Origin: Flavobacterium eburneipallidum
GTDB taxonomy: Bacteria > Bacteroidota > Bacteroidia > Flavobacteriales > Flavobacteriaceae
Length of the DNA: 64,000 bases
Direction of reading: 5' to 3'
Assembly (NCBI RefSeq): GCF_027111355.2
Contig: NZ_CP114291.2
Coordinates: 62,001-126,000 of the forward strand
The translations under genes and the position numbers were made by a program. Position 1 is the stretch's first letter; the number at the start of each line of letters is the position of its first letter. The notes beneath the pieces are model-generated. The model did no database searches and was not told where the DNA came from. It saw only the letters and a program-made list of their open reading frames with translations. Shown piece by piece: positions 8,243 to 17,393 of the stretch.

Positions 8243-10654
8243 ATGAACTATTTTAAACTTTGGCTGGTAATTACAATTATCACCTTACCATGTATTAACC
8301 TTGATGCCCAAAACAAAACTACTAACACCAAAAAACTATTTGATTATGATTGGAAGTTTTATTTAGGCGACAATGATGATGCTAGCAAAATTAATTTTGA
8401 TGATTCGAATTGGAGAATGCTTGATTTACCACATGACTGGAGTATAGAAAGTGATTTTTCTTCAAAAAATCCAGCGGGAAATGATGGCGCATATTTGCCA
8501 ACAGGAATAGGATGGTATAGAAAAACATTTAAAATAGCAAAAGATAACAAAAACAAAGTGGTTATCATCAATTTTGAAGGAGTGTATATGAACTCCGAAG
8601 TTTTTATCAATGGAAAATCTTTGGGCATTTATCCTTATGGTTATACTTCTTTTAGTTATGAATTGACACCGTACTTGGACTATGAAAAAGAAAATGTTAT
8701 TGCAGTACGAGTAGATAATTCAAAACAAAAAAACAGCAGATGGTATAGTGGTTCAGGAATTTATCGTCATGTTTGGTTAAAATCAAAAGGCAGAGTACAT
8801 TTCGAAAATGATGGCATAGGAATTAGCACACCGATTATCAAAAGTAATTCAGCAACCGTTGAAGTTAGTACAACTATTAAAAACAATAGCGATCAACCTA
8901 AAAGCATCCAGCTTGAGACAATAATTTTTGATTCAAAAAACAACAAAGAAGTAAAAAAATCCTCTATAACTGTTCAAATCGATTCAAAAAGCAAAAAAAC
9001 CATCAAACAAAATTTAAAAGTTTCAAAGCCAAAATTATGGTCGCCAGAATCTCCAAATCTTTATAATGCAAAAGTCAGCCTAATTGATAAGGAAGAAATT
9101 GCAGACCAATCAATTCTAAATTTTGGAATTCGATCCATTAGTTTTTCAGCTACAGAAGGTTTCCTATTAAATGGGAAAACGACACTTTTAAATGGAGGTT
9201 GCGTTCATCATGATAATGGAGCCTTGGGAGCCGCATCTTATGACAGAGCCGAAGAAAGAAAAGTCGAGCTATTAAAGGAAGCAGGTTTCAATGCACTACG
9301 CACCTCTCACAATCCTCCTTCTCAAGCCTTTTTAGAAGCCTGTGATCGCCTTGGAATGCTAGTCATAGACGAAGCATTTGACGGTTGGAGAACCAAGAAA
9401 ACAGAATATGATTATGCGATGTATTTTGACAAATGGTATGAACGTGATGTTCAGGCTATGGTGAAGCGTGACCGCAATCATCCTTCGGTTATTATGTGGA
9501 GTATTGGAAATGAAATAATAGAAAGAAAAGAACCGCAGGCAGTTGCAACAGCAAAAAATCTTGCCAATGCAGTAAAAGCTATTGACACCACACGACCAGT
9601 TACATCTGCAATGACAACTTGGGACAAAGATTGGGAAATATTTGACCCATTAATGGCAGAACATGATGTTGCTGGATATAATTACGAACTAAAGCGAGCT
9701 CCAGATGACCACAAACGTGTGCCAACAAGAGTAATTGTTCAAACCGAATCCTATCCTAGAGAGGCATTTCAAAATTGGAAATTGGTAAATGAAAACAAAT
9801 ACATTATTGGTGATTTTGTTTGGACAGCAATGGATTATCTAGGCGAATCGGGTATTGGCAGATGGTATTATTCGGGTGAAGTTACAGGCGAACACTGGGA
9901 AAGAGACCTTTTCCCTTGGCATGGAGCTTATTGCGGAGACATTGATATGATGGGTTGGAGAAAACCAATATCGCACTATCGAAGTATGTTATATAATAAT
10001 AATGAAAAACTTTATTTAGCGGTCAAAGAACCTAATCCAGATCCTTTAGAGATAATTGAAACGAGGTGGTCTGTATGGCCAACGTGGGAAAGTTGGACAT
10101 GGCCAGAATTTTTGGGAAAAGAAATTCAGGTTGAAGTGTATTCAAAATATCCAAAGGTTAGGCTTTATCTCAATGATAAAATTGTTGGAGAAAGTGAAAC
10201 AAATAGTGACACTCAATTCAAAGCTACCTTTTCTGTACCTTATAATCCGGGCCAATTAAAAGCTGTTGGATTACAAAATGGGAAGGAAACTGAATCTAAA
10301 ATTTTAAAGACCGCTGGAAAAGCAACAAAGATTGTCCTCAAGGCTGACCGAAACAATATTAAAGCCGATGGACAGGATTTATCTTATGTCACTTTGGAAA
10401 TTGTGGATGAATTTGGCACAATTGTACCTAATGCCGATTTGAAAATTCAGTTTACTATTTCGGAATCTGGTTCTATTCTCGGAACTGATAATGCCAATAT
10501 CAAAGATGTGAATTCCTATGTGTCTCAAACCAGGATGACTTGGAAAGGAAAAGCATTAGCCATCATAAAAAGTAACCGAACCAAAGGAGAGATTCTACTA
10601 TCCGCAAGTGCCGATGGTTTAGCAACTGCTACCCTAAAAATAAAAACAGAGTAA
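8243..10654 (+). CDS. Secreted GH2 glycosidase, beta-galactosidase-like
   Basis: An 803-residue GH2 enzyme. After a signal peptide (MNYFKLWLVITIITLPCINLDAQ) come the jelly-roll sugar-binding domain, an Ig-like domain, a TIM barrel with NALRTSHNPPSQAFL, acid/base Glu424 in SIGNEI and nucleophile Glu502 in QTESYP, then a DUF4982-type domain (VEVYSKYPKVRLYLN) and a C-terminal Ig-like domain rich in invasin-like repeats. Beta-galactosidase is the likeliest activity, suiting removal of galactose from arabinogalactan or pectin side chains. I use the ATG at 8243; an ATG at 8207 overlaps the preceding gene and spoils the signal peptide. Confidence 0.85.
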   Translation: MNYFKLWLVITIITLPCINLDAQNKTTNTKKLFDYDWKFYLGDNDDASKINFDDSNWRMLDLPHDWSIESDFSSKNPAGNDGAYLPTGIGWYRKTFKIAKDNKNKVVIINFEGVYMNSEVFINGKSLGIYPYGYTSFSYELTPYLDYEKENVIAVRVDNSKQKNSRWYSGSGIYRHVWLKSKGRVHFENDGIGISTPIIKSNSATVEVSTTIKNNSDQPKSIQLETIIFDSKNNKEVKKSSITVQIDSKSKKTIKQNLKVSKPKLWSPESPNLYNAKVSLIDKEEIADQSILNFGIRSISFSATEGFLLNGKTTLLNGGCVHHDNGALGAASYDRAEERKVELLKEAGFNALRTSHNPPSQAFLEACDRLGMLVIDEAFDGWRTKKTEYDYAMYFDKWYERDVQAMVKRDRNHPSVIMWSIGNEIIERKEPQAVATAKNLANAVKAIDTTRPVTSAMTTWDKDWEIFDPLMAEHDVAGYNYELKRAPDDHKRVPTRVIVQTESYPREAFQNWKLVNENKYIIGDFVWTAMDYLGESGIGRWYYSGEVTGEHWERDLFPWHGAYCGDIDMMGWRKPISHYRSMLYNNNEKLYLAVKEPNPDPLEIIETRWSVWPTWESWTWPEFLGKEIQVEVYSKYPKVRLYLNDKIVGESETNSDTQFKATFSVPYNPGQLKAVGLQNGKETESKILKTAGKATKIVLKADRNNIKADGQDLSYVTLEIVDEFGTIVPNADLKIQFTISESGSILGTDNANIKDVNSYVSQTRMTWKGKALAIIKSNRTKGEILLSASADGLATATLKIKTE

Positions 10655-10709
10655 ATAAAATAAATTAGAGTCAATTCCAATAATTTCAAATCCTAAAATA
10701 GTATAGAAA

Positions 10710-10851
10710 ATGAAACATAATTTAATCAAAAACATCACACCTTGACTTGAGGATTGTCGTTTACGGAATTATATTTCAATACAAAAACAACAAGCCACAG
10801 CTAAAACTTCCTGCCTACTCTGTGACTATTTTGAAATTAAAAATGAACTAA
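10710..10851 (+). pseudogene. Remnant of a deleted secreted glycosidase gene
   Basis: A start codon at 10710 with a lysine-rich opening (MKHNLIKNITP, then stop) is followed, one frame over, by open sequence ending LKLPAYSVTILKLK near 10848 and a TAA at 10849. That ending is the C-terminal beta-sandwich motif of arabinofuranosidases and related glycosidases; compare IPPFSVITLEG at the end of the GH51 gene at 4549-6096. A normal terminator follows. The simplest reading is a gene whose middle was deleted, leaving both ends. The family is inferred from about a dozen residues. Confidence 0.5.
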
Positions 10852-10858
10852 TCGCAAC

Positions 10859-10895
10859 AAAACAAACTAATGAAATAAATTCATTAGTTTGTTTT
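10859..10895 (+). terminator. Terminator after the glycosidase genes
   Basis: Perfect 16-base arms AAAACAAACTAATGAA and TTCATTAGTTTGTTTT with a 5-base loop and T run. It separates the secreted glycosidase genes from the araBDA genes. Confidence 0.88.
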
Positions 10896-10951
10896 TTCAT
10901 AAACAGCTGTTTTGATGATATATTATTAAAAATAAAGGCATTAAAGTTAAA

Positions 10952-11003
10952 TTAAGTGTTTTTTACACACTTAAAATTATTTATATTATATTTGTAGCTA
11001 CAA
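10952..11003 (+). promoter_or_regulatory. araB promoter with candidate AraR operators
   Basis: TATATTTG at 10987-10994 is a good -7 box, 24 bases before the araB ATG. A perfect palindrome TTAAGTGT-N7-ACACTTAA at 10952-10974 covers the -33 region, and a second perfect palindrome TTGTAGCTACAA at 10992-11003 overlaps the end of the -7 box and the start point. No TTG is seen at -33, suggesting a weak or activator-dependent core promoter. Placement over the promoter fits repression by AraR, relieved by arabinose. Confidence 0.5.
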
Positions 11004-11018
11004 TTTAAAGAATTTAGA

Positions 11019-12686
11019 ATGAAAAATTACGTTATAGGATTAGACTACGGAACAGACTCTGTTCGTGCCGTATTGATTGATACAGAAAATGGACAGGAGA
11101 TTGCTTCTGAAGTTTCATATTACAAAAGATGGGCAAACAAGCAATATTGCAATGCCGCCATCAATCAATTTCGTCAACATCCTTTGGATCATATCGAAGG
11201 ATTAGAAACTACCATAAAAGCAGTTGTAAGTCAATCTAAAATTAACCCTTCTCAAATCAAAAGTATTTGTATTGACACCACGGGTTCATCGCCAATTCCA
11301 GTTACAGAAGATGGAACGCCATTGGCTTTGACAACTGAATTTGCAGAAAATCCAAATGCGATGATGATTTTATGGAAAGATCACACTGCTATAAATGAAG
11401 CTAACGAAATCAATGAATTATCAGCCACTTGGGGTGGAGAAAATTTCATCAAATATTCAGGAGGAATTTATTCGTCAGAATGGTTTTGGGCAAAAATAAC
11501 ACATATCGCTCGTGTGGACGAAGCCGTTAAAAACGCTGCTCACACTTGGATGGAACATTGTGATTTAATGACCTATTTGTTAATTGACAATAAAGATTTA
11601 AAATCGTTCAAAAGAAGCCGTTGCGCCGCAGGACACAAAGCCTTATGGCACGAAGACTGGAACGGTTTGCCTCCTGTTGAATTCCTTGAAAAACTAGATC
11701 CTTATGTAGCACAACTTCGTGGAAAATTATTCAACGAAACTTATACTTCTGATGTGGTTGCTGGAAATTTAAACCAAGAATGGGCAACCAAATTAGGATT
11801 GACAACCGATACTGTAATTGCTGTTGGAACTTTCGACGCACATTCAGGAGCAGTTGGAGCTAAAATTGACGAGAATACTTTGGTTCGCGTTATGGGAACC
11901 TCAACTTGCGATATTTTGGTTTCTGACAAAGACATCGTTGGAACGAAAACGGTTAAAGGAATTTGCGGACAAGTAGATGGATCGGTTATTCCGGGTTACA
12001 TTGGTTTAGAAGCAGGACAATCGGCTTTTGGCGATGTTTTGGCTTGGTTCAAAGACACACTTTCTTGGCCGTTAGACAATTTGGTTTACACTTCTACCCT
12101 ATTATCCGACGATCAAAAAACACAATTAAAAGCAGAAATTGAATCTAATTTCATCAAAACCTTGACTCAACAAGCAGAAGTGATTCCGTTATCGGAAAGT
12201 ATTCCAACTGCTTTGGATTGGGTAAACGGACGAAGAACTCCAGATGCAAATCAAGGATTGAAAAGTGCTTTTACTAATGTTTCGTTAGGAACAAAAGCAC
12301 CTCATCTTTTCAAAGCTTTGATTAATGCTATATGTTTTGGTTCTAAAAAAATTGTGGATCGATTTGAAGAAGAAGGCGTTCGAATTAACAGCGTTATCGG
12401 AATTGGAGGAGTGGCAAGAAAATCACCATTTATTATGCAAACTTTGGCAAATGTATTGAACAAACCTATCAAAGTTGCCGCTTCAGATCAAGCACCAGCA
12501 TTGGGAGCAGCGATTTACGCAGCGGTTGCGGCTGGAATTTATCCAAACGTAATTGAAGCCAGCAAAAAAATGGGAAGCGATTTTGAAAGCGAATATTTCC
12601 CAGAATCAGACAAAATAGAAGCTTATCAAGAATTGATGGATTCGTATTCTGATTTGGCTAAATTTGTAGAAAGTATAACAAAATAA
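11019..12686 (+). CDS. araB: L-ribulokinase
   Basis: A 555-residue FGGY-family sugar kinase that phosphorylates L-ribulose to L-ribulose 5-phosphate with ATP. The N-terminal ASKHA phosphate motif (GLDYGTDSVRAVL, residues 6-18), the ribulokinase-type ICIDTTGSSPIPV, the substrate segment LMTYLLIDN and the ATP site GIGGVARKSPFIMQ are all present. Length agrees with AraB of other bacteria. It is the first gene of araB-araD-araA, separated from araD by only 10 bases and driven by the promoter at 10952-11003. Confidence 0.96.
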   Translation: MKNYVIGLDYGTDSVRAVLIDTENGQEIASEVSYYKRWANKQYCNAAINQFRQHPLDHIEGLETTIKAVVSQSKINPSQIKSICIDTTGSSPIPVTEDGTPLALTTEFAENPNAMMILWKDHTAINEANEINELSATWGGENFIKYSGGIYSSEWFWAKITHIARVDEAVKNAAHTWMEHCDLMTYLLIDNKDLKSFKRSRCAAGHKALWHEDWNGLPPVEFLEKLDPYVAQLRGKLFNETYTSDVVAGNLNQEWATKLGLTTDTVIAVGTFDAHSGAVGAKIDENTLVRVMGTSTCDILVSDKDIVGTKTVKGICGQVDGSVIPGYIGLEAGQSAFGDVLAWFKDTLSWPLDNLVYTSTLLSDDQKTQLKAEIESNFIKTLTQQAEVIPLSESIPTALDWVNGRRTPDANQGLKSAFTNVSLGTKAPHLFKALINAICFGSKKIVDRFEEEGVRINSVIGIGGVARKSPFIMQTLANVLNKPIKVAASDQAPALGAAIYAAVAAGIYPNVIEASKKMGSDFESEYFPESDKIEAYQELMDSYSDLAKFVESITK

Positions 12687-12696
12687 TAAATTTAGA

Positions 12697-13395
12697 ATGT
12701 CAAAATATACCGCTTTAAAACAAGAATGCTACGAGGCTAATATGCAATTGAATGCCTTGAAATTAGTTGTTTACACTTTTGGAAATGTAAGTGCTGTAGA
12801 TAGAGAAAATGGTGTTTTCGCTATTAAACCTAGTGGCGTGGCTTACGAAGAATTAAAAGCCGAAGATATTGTGATTGTGGATTTCGACAACAACATTATC
12901 GAAGGTTCGATGCGTCCGTCATCTGACACGAAAACGCACGCTTATTTATACAAAAACTGGCCAAATATTGGTGGTGTTGCTCACACTCACGCTACGTATT
13001 CTGTAGCTTGGGCACAAGCACAAAGAGATATTCCAATTTTTGGAACTACGCATGCCGATCATTTGACTAAAGATATTCCGTGTGCTCCGCCAATGGCTGA
13101 CTCGCTTATCGAAGGGAATTATGAACACAATACTGGAATCCAAATTTTAGACTGTTTCAAAGAAAAAAACCTTTCTTATGAAGAAGTAGAAATGATTTTA
13201 ATTGGCAATCACGGACCTTTTGCTTGGGGAAAAAATGCTGCAAAAGCAGTGTACAATTCTAAAGTTTTAGAAGTTGTTGCCGAAATGGCACATCTAACGG
13301 AATTGATCAACCCAAATGCACCAAGATTGAAAGATTCTTTAATCAAAAAACATTACGAACGCAAACACGGAAAAGATTCGTATTACGGACAGTAA
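12697..13395 (+). CDS. araD: L-ribulose-5-phosphate 4-epimerase
   Basis: A 232-residue class II aldolase-like epimerase converting L-ribulose 5-phosphate to D-xylulose 5-phosphate, the entry to the pentose phosphate pathway. Zinc-binding histidines are visible in VAHTHATYSVAWAQ (near 95-97) and in GNHGPFAWG (near 171), with KPSGV for phosphate binding near the N-terminus. Length is the family norm. It lies directly behind araB; the product is the substrate of the transketolase encoded at the start of the island. Confidence 0.96.
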   Translation: MSKYTALKQECYEANMQLNALKLVVYTFGNVSAVDRENGVFAIKPSGVAYEELKAEDIVIVDFDNNIIEGSMRPSSDTKTHAYLYKNWPNIGGVAHTHATYSVAWAQAQRDIPIFGTTHADHLTKDIPCAPPMADSLIEGNYEHNTGIQILDCFKEKNLSYEEVEMILIGNHGPFAWGKNAAKAVYNSKVLEVVAEMAHLTELINPNAPRLKDSLIKKHYERKHGKDSYYGQ

Positions 13396-13407
13396 TTTTA
13401 GTTTAAG

Positions 13408-13475
13408 GTTTCTTTAGTTTAAAGTTGTTTAAACTAAAGAAACTTTAAACAATTTTAAACTTTAAACAATTTTAA
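13408..13475. repeat. Long hairpin plus tandem 17-base repeats between araD and araA
   Basis: Perfect 16-base arms GTTTCTTTAGTTTAAA (13408-13423) and TTTAAACTAAAGAAAC (13428-13443) close over a 4-base loop. They are followed by two exact copies of ACTTTAAACAATTTTAA (13442-13458 and 13459-13475). This fills the araD-araA spacer. It has no proper T tract, so it is more likely to control mRNA processing or relative expression than to end transcription outright. Confidence 0.8.
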
Positions 13476-13488
13476 ACAATATATTATA

Positions 13489-14997
13489 ATGATAGATATT
13501 TCTAAAAAAGAAATTTGGTTCGTAGTAGGAAGCCAAAACTTATACGGTGAAGAAACTTTAAAACAAGTTGCGGTACATTCGCAAGAAATTGCAAAAGGAA
13601 TTGATGCTTCTTCTTCGGTTCCAGTAAAAGTGATTTACAAATCGGTGGCAAAATCACCTAGTGAAATTACGGATATTTGTTTGGAAGCCAATACCAACAA
13701 AAACTGTATTGGTATTATCGCTTGGATGCACACCTTTTCTCCAGCCAAAATGTGGATTAACGGCCTGAGCATTCTTAAAAAACCATTGTGCCATTTACAC
13801 ACCCAATACAATGCTGAAATTCCTTGGGCAACCATCGATATGGATTTCATGAACTTGAATCAATCGGCTCACGGAGACAGAGAGTTTGGGTACATTATGT
13901 CTAGAATGCGCAAGAAACGTAAAGTGGTTGTTGGTCACTGGGAAGACAAAAGAGTACAAACTAAATTAGGAAACTGGTCGAGAGTTGCTTTAGGTTGGGA
14001 TGAAATGCAAAACCTAAAAGTAGCGCGTTTTGGAGACAATATGCGTGAAGTTGCCGTTACTTGTGGCGATAAAGTGGAAGCCCAAATTCGTTTTGGAATG
14101 TCTGTAAACGGATACGACTCTTCTGATATCGTAAATAAAATGAAATTGGTTACCGATGCACAAGTAGAGGCGCTGGTAGCAGTTTATGAAGAATCATACA
14201 ATTTGGCTCCTAAATTGCAAAAAGGTGGAGAGCAAAGACAATCATTATTGGATGCTGCCAAAATCGAATTAGGTTTGAGAGCATTCTTAGAAGAAGGTGG
14301 TTTTGGTGCTTTTACCGATACTTTCGAAAACTTGGGAGAATTAAAACAATTGCCAGGTATTGCAACGCAACGTTTGATGGCTGATGGTTACGGTTTTGGT
14401 GGAGAAGGCGACTGGAAAACAGCTGCCATGGTTCGTGTCATGAAAGTAATGAACATCGGTTTGGAAGGCGGAACTTCTTTCATGGAAGATTATACCTATC
14501 ATTTCACTCCTGAAAAATCATACGTTTTAGGTTCACACATGTTGGAAATTTGTCCTTCTATCACTGACGGAAAACCTTCTTGCGAAATTCACCCATTGGG
14601 AATTGGAGGAAAAGAAGATCCAGTTCGTTTGGTGTTCAATTCACCAGCTGGAGATGCAATTAATGTGTCATTAGTAGATATGGGAACTCGTTTCCGTTTG
14701 ATTGTAAACGAAGTTACAGCGGTTAAACCAATGGCTGATTTGCCTAAATTACCAGTAGCGCGTGTACTTTGGGATTGCAAACCAAACCTTGATATTGCTG
14801 CAACAGCTTGGATTTTGGCAGGTGGAGCGCATCACACGGTGTATAGCCAAGCCGTAACTACTGAATTCATGGAAGATTTTGCCGATATTGCAGGAATCGA
14901 ATTGGTTGTAATTGACAATGATACTAAAATTCGTGCTTTCAAAGACACTTTGAATGCCAATGAAGCCTATTATCACTTGTTTCAACACGGACTATAA
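13489..14997 (+). CDS. araA: L-arabinose isomerase
   Basis: A 502-residue enzyme that converts L-arabinose to L-ribulose, the first step of intracellular arabinose use, with Mn(II). Recognisable segments: [15 protein letters not shown] at the start, [46 protein letters not shown] and EDYTYHFTP with the catalytic Glu/His. Full length. It follows araD across a 93-base spacer containing a strong hairpin, and is closed by a terminator at 15012-15060. Confidence 0.97.
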   Translation: MIDISKKEIWFVVGSQNLYGEETLKQVAVHSQEIAKGIDASSSVPVKVIYKSVAKSPSEITDICLEANTNKNCIGIIAWMHTFSPAKMWINGLSILKKPLCHLHTQYNAEIPWATIDMDFMNLNQSAHGDREFGYIMSRMRKKRKVVVGHWEDKRVQTKLGNWSRVALGWDEMQNLKVARFGDNMREVAVTCGDKVEAQIRFGMSVNGYDSSDIVNKMKLVTDAQVEALVAVYEESYNLAPKLQKGGEQRQSLLDAAKIELGLRAFLEEGGFGAFTDTFENLGELKQLPGIATQRLMADGYGFGGEGDWKTAAMVRVMKVMNIGLEGGTSFMEDYTYHFTPEKSYVLGSHMLEICPSITDGKPSCEIHPLGIGGKEDPVRLVFNSPAGDAINVSLVDMGTRFRLIVNEVTAVKPMADLPKLPVARVLWDCKPNLDIAATAWILAGGAHHTVYSQAVTTEFMEDFADIAGIELVVIDNDTKIRAFKDTLNANEAYYHLFQHGL

Positions 14998-15011
14998 ATA
15001 AGTAAAAAATA

Positions 15012-15060
15012 AAAAGTTTGAAGGTTAAAGAACAATCTGTTTTGAAGCCTTCAAACTTTT
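15012..15060 (+). terminator. Terminator after araA
   Basis: Perfect 13-base arms AAAAGTTTGAAGG and CCTTCAAACTTTT separated by 23 bases, ending in a T-rich run. It stands 14 bases past the araA stop and would separate araA from galM, which may be expressed by readthrough. Confidence 0.75.
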
Positions 15061-15095
15061 CTTTAATTAATATTAACCCAAAAAACCAATAAATT

Positions 15096-16277
15096 ATGAA
15101 TGTATTAAAACGTTGCATTTATGGAATTTCCTTAGTAAGTTTGGCAAGTATGAATATTCAATGTAAAGGAGACAAAAAAGTGGAAGAAATAACCCTAGAA
15201 ACAAAAGCTACCGATTCAGTGTCAATCGTAAAATCAGCCTATGGCAAAACTGCCACTGGTGAACAAGTAGATAACTACACCCTAAAAAATCAAAAAGGGA
15301 TGGAAGTAAACATCATCACTTATGGTGGAATTATTACTTCGCTGAAAGTACCTAACAAAGCGGGAGTATCAGAAGAAGTGGTTATTGGTTTCAATAATTT
15401 AGAACAATACCAAAAAGCCAATCCTTATTTTGGAGCTTTAATCGGAAGATACGGAAACCGAATTGCTAAAGGAAAATTCAGCCTTGACGGTAAAGAATAC
15501 CAATTGGCATTGAACAATGGCAAAAACGCTTTGCACGGTGGACCAGAAGGTTTTCACAGAAGAGTTTGGACTGCCGAAGAAGCTAAAGGTGGTGCTAATG
15601 CAACTTTAAAATTAAAATATGTAAGCAAAGACATGGAAGAAGGGTATCCTGGAAACCTGACTGTTTTTGTAACTTACACTTTAAACAATGACAATTCATT
15701 AGACGTACTATACGAAGCGACTACGGACAAGAAAACGGTGGTTAACTTAACGCAACATTCTTATTTTAACTTATCTGGTGATTTCACTAAAACAATTTTG
15801 GATCACGAAGTTGTGATTGATGCTGATAAATTAGTTCCTGTAGATGGAGATTTGATTCCAACAGGACAATTAACGGATGTGACTAATACGCCTTTCGATT
15901 TCAGAAAACCTAGAGTGATTGGAAAAGATATCGAGGCAAAAGACGATCAATTGAAAAAAGGGTTAGGATACGACCACTGCTGGGTGTTGAACAACCAAGA
16001 CAAAGGCGATCGTTTTGTAGCATCAGCTTATGAAGCTAAAAGTGGAAGATTGTTAGAAGTATTCTCAACAGAGCCTGGAATTCAATTGTACACTGGAAAT
16101 TTCCTTGATGGAACATTACCAATGAGAAACGGTGGAACTTATGCTAAAAGAACTGGTTTGTGTCTAGAAACACAACATTATCCAGATTCTCCAAATCAAA
16201 AAGACTTCCCAACTACAACATTGAGTCCAGGAGAAAATTACAAAACAAAAACAACATTCAAATTTTCTGTAAAATAA
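15096..16277 (+). CDS. galM: Aldose 1-epimerase, exported
   Basis: A 393-residue mutarotase that interconverts alpha and beta anomers of sugars such as L-arabinose or galactose. An N-terminal export signal with Cys23 (SMNIQCKGDKK) suggests a lipoprotein facing the periplasm. The catalytic domain shows GNRIAKGKFSLDGKEYQL, NALHGGPEGFHRRVW, NLTQHSYFNLSG with the catalytic His, and EPGIQLYTGNFLDG with the catalytic Glu. An exported mutarotase next to arabinosidases suits sugar released outside the cytoplasm. Galactose freed by the GH2 enzyme is another likely substrate. Confidence 0.92.
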   Translation: MNVLKRCIYGISLVSLASMNIQCKGDKKVEEITLETKATDSVSIVKSAYGKTATGEQVDNYTLKNQKGMEVNIITYGGIITSLKVPNKAGVSEEVVIGFNNLEQYQKANPYFGALIGRYGNRIAKGKFSLDGKEYQLALNNGKNALHGGPEGFHRRVWTAEEAKGGANATLKLKYVSKDMEEGYPGNLTVFVTYTLNNDNSLDVLYEATTDKKTVVNLTQHSYFNLSGDFTKTILDHEVVIDADKLVPVDGDLIPTGQLTDVTNTPFDFRKPRVIGKDIEAKDDQLKKGLGYDHCWVLNNQDKGDRFVASAYEAKSGRLLEVFSTEPGIQLYTGNFLDGTLPMRNGGTYAKRTGLCLETQHYPDSPNQKDFPTTTLSPGENYKTKTTFKFSVK

Positions 16278-16297
16278 TAACAGAATCGAATAATTTC

Positions 16298-16332
16298 AAA
16301 AAAGTCCAGAGGTATTGCTTCTGGACTTTTTT
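16298..16332 (+). terminator. Terminator after galM
   Basis: Perfect 13-base arms AAAAAAGTCCAGA and TCTGGACTTTTTT with a 9-base loop and a long T run. It closes the arabinose island. Confidence 0.92.
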
Positions 16333-16415
16333 TTATTTGTTAAACTGAAATTAGGTTTCGGTGTGAAACAAAAAAACTTCAAATTAATCGGTGCAATCCT
16401 CTACATACAAAAAAC

Positions 16416-16591
16416 AGGGCATTCGCTTTTAAAACCGAAGAAATTCTAAATAAAAAACACCGCAGATTCGCAGATTTTCAGAACATAAATTAGAAAAATT
16501 AACACTAATTTTTGAATTAGTGCAATAAAATAGTTCTGATTTATTTTTAAAATCTGCGAATCTGCGGTAATTTTCTAAAAGCGAATGCCCT
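16416..16591. repeat. Nested inverted-repeat intergenic element (176 bases)
   Basis: Outer arms of 16 bases (16416-16431 AGGGCATTCGCTTTTA; 16576-16591) are perfect complements. Inside them lies a second perfect pair of 20-base arms (16459-16478 and 16549-16568; ACCGCAGATTCGCAGATTTT), and inside that a third hairpin CACTAATT/AATTAGTG (16503-16522). No coding sequence is present. The three-storey palindrome resembles a miniature inverted-repeat element or the degenerate 'cgcagattcgcag' intergenic repeats I associate with Flavobacterium genomes. No target-site duplication is convincing in the A-rich flanks. Confidence 0.8.
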
Positions 16592-16631
16592 AAAAAACAA
16601 AAAAATATTCCTGAAAATCCAGTAGGTTTAA

Positions 16632-16639
16632 TATATTTG
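16632..16639 (+). promoter_or_regulatory. -7 promoter box for satP
   Basis: TATATTTG matches TAnnTTTG, 70 bases before the satP start. No TTG is found at the expected -33 distance, so the site is only likely. Confidence 0.45.
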
Positions 16640-16709
16640 TGTATTGACTAAAAAACAAACCAAAATCAAACGCTATTTACTAACAAAAACCTTAAATTAT
16701 TAAATCTTT

Positions 16710-17273
16710 ATGGAACAAATTATCAAAGACACTACAGCTAATCCAGCACCTTTAGGACTTTTCGGATTCGGAATGACTACCATGTTATTGAACATTCATA
16801 ATGCCGGTTTTTTCGAACTCAACTCCATGATTATGGGAATGGGAATCTTTTTTGGAGGAATCCAACAAGTTATTGCCGGAATTATGGAATGGAAAAAAGG
16901 AAATGGTTTTGGTATGACAGCCTTTATGTCTTACGGTTTCTTTTGGCTTACACTTGTTGCTTTGTGGGTAATGCCAGCAATGGGTCTTGCTACAAAACCC
17001 GACGGAGCTTCTATGGGATGTTATCTAGGAATTTGGGGTTTATTTACCTTGGCTTTTTTCATCGGAACCTTAAACGGAAACACCATCGGAAAACTCATTT
17101 TTGGTTCACTAGTGATTCTTTTTGGCTTATTGTCCGCAGCTAGTTTTACAGGTAGCGAGGAAATTCACACTATTGCAGGTTACGAAGGAATTTTATGTGG
17201 TTTTTTTGCTTTTTATGAGGCAGCTGCGTTGGTTATCAATCAAAAATTAGGAAAACAAGTGTTACCTATATAA
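16710..17273 (+). CDS. satP: Acetate/succinate uptake permease, GPR1/FUN34/YaaH family
   Basis: A 187-residue integral membrane protein of about six hydrophobic segments with the family motif NPAPLGLFGFGMTTMLLN at residues 10-27. SatP relatives import acetate, often coupled to protons. It precedes acetyl-CoA synthetase by 120 bases, a natural uptake-and-activate pair, though acs also has a likely promoter of its own. The conserved segments and length make the family certain; substrate is inferred from the neighbour. Confidence 0.9.
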   Translation: MEQIIKDTTANPAPLGLFGFGMTTMLLNIHNAGFFELNSMIMGMGIFFGGIQQVIAGIMEWKKGNGFGMTAFMSYGFFWLTLVALWVMPAMGLATKPDGASMGCYLGIWGLFTLAFFIGTLNGNTIGKLIFGSLVILFGLLSAASFTGSEEIHTIAGYEGILCGFFAFYEAAALVINQKLGKQVLPI

Positions 17274-17311
17274 AAAAGGCAAGTTTCTTCTAAAACTAAA
17301 TCGCCTATTCT

Positions 17312-17319
17312 TATATTTG
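17312..17319 (+). promoter_or_regulatory. -7 promoter box for acs
   Basis: TATATTTG, 74 bases before the acs ATG. It would allow acs to be made separately from satP. The -33 element is not clear. Confidence 0.45.
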
Positions 17320-17393
17320 CAAAACAATAGGTTTTTAATTTTGTTAATCTCAAACCTTAACATTCAGACTTTTATCAATAGAAAAAATTCAAT

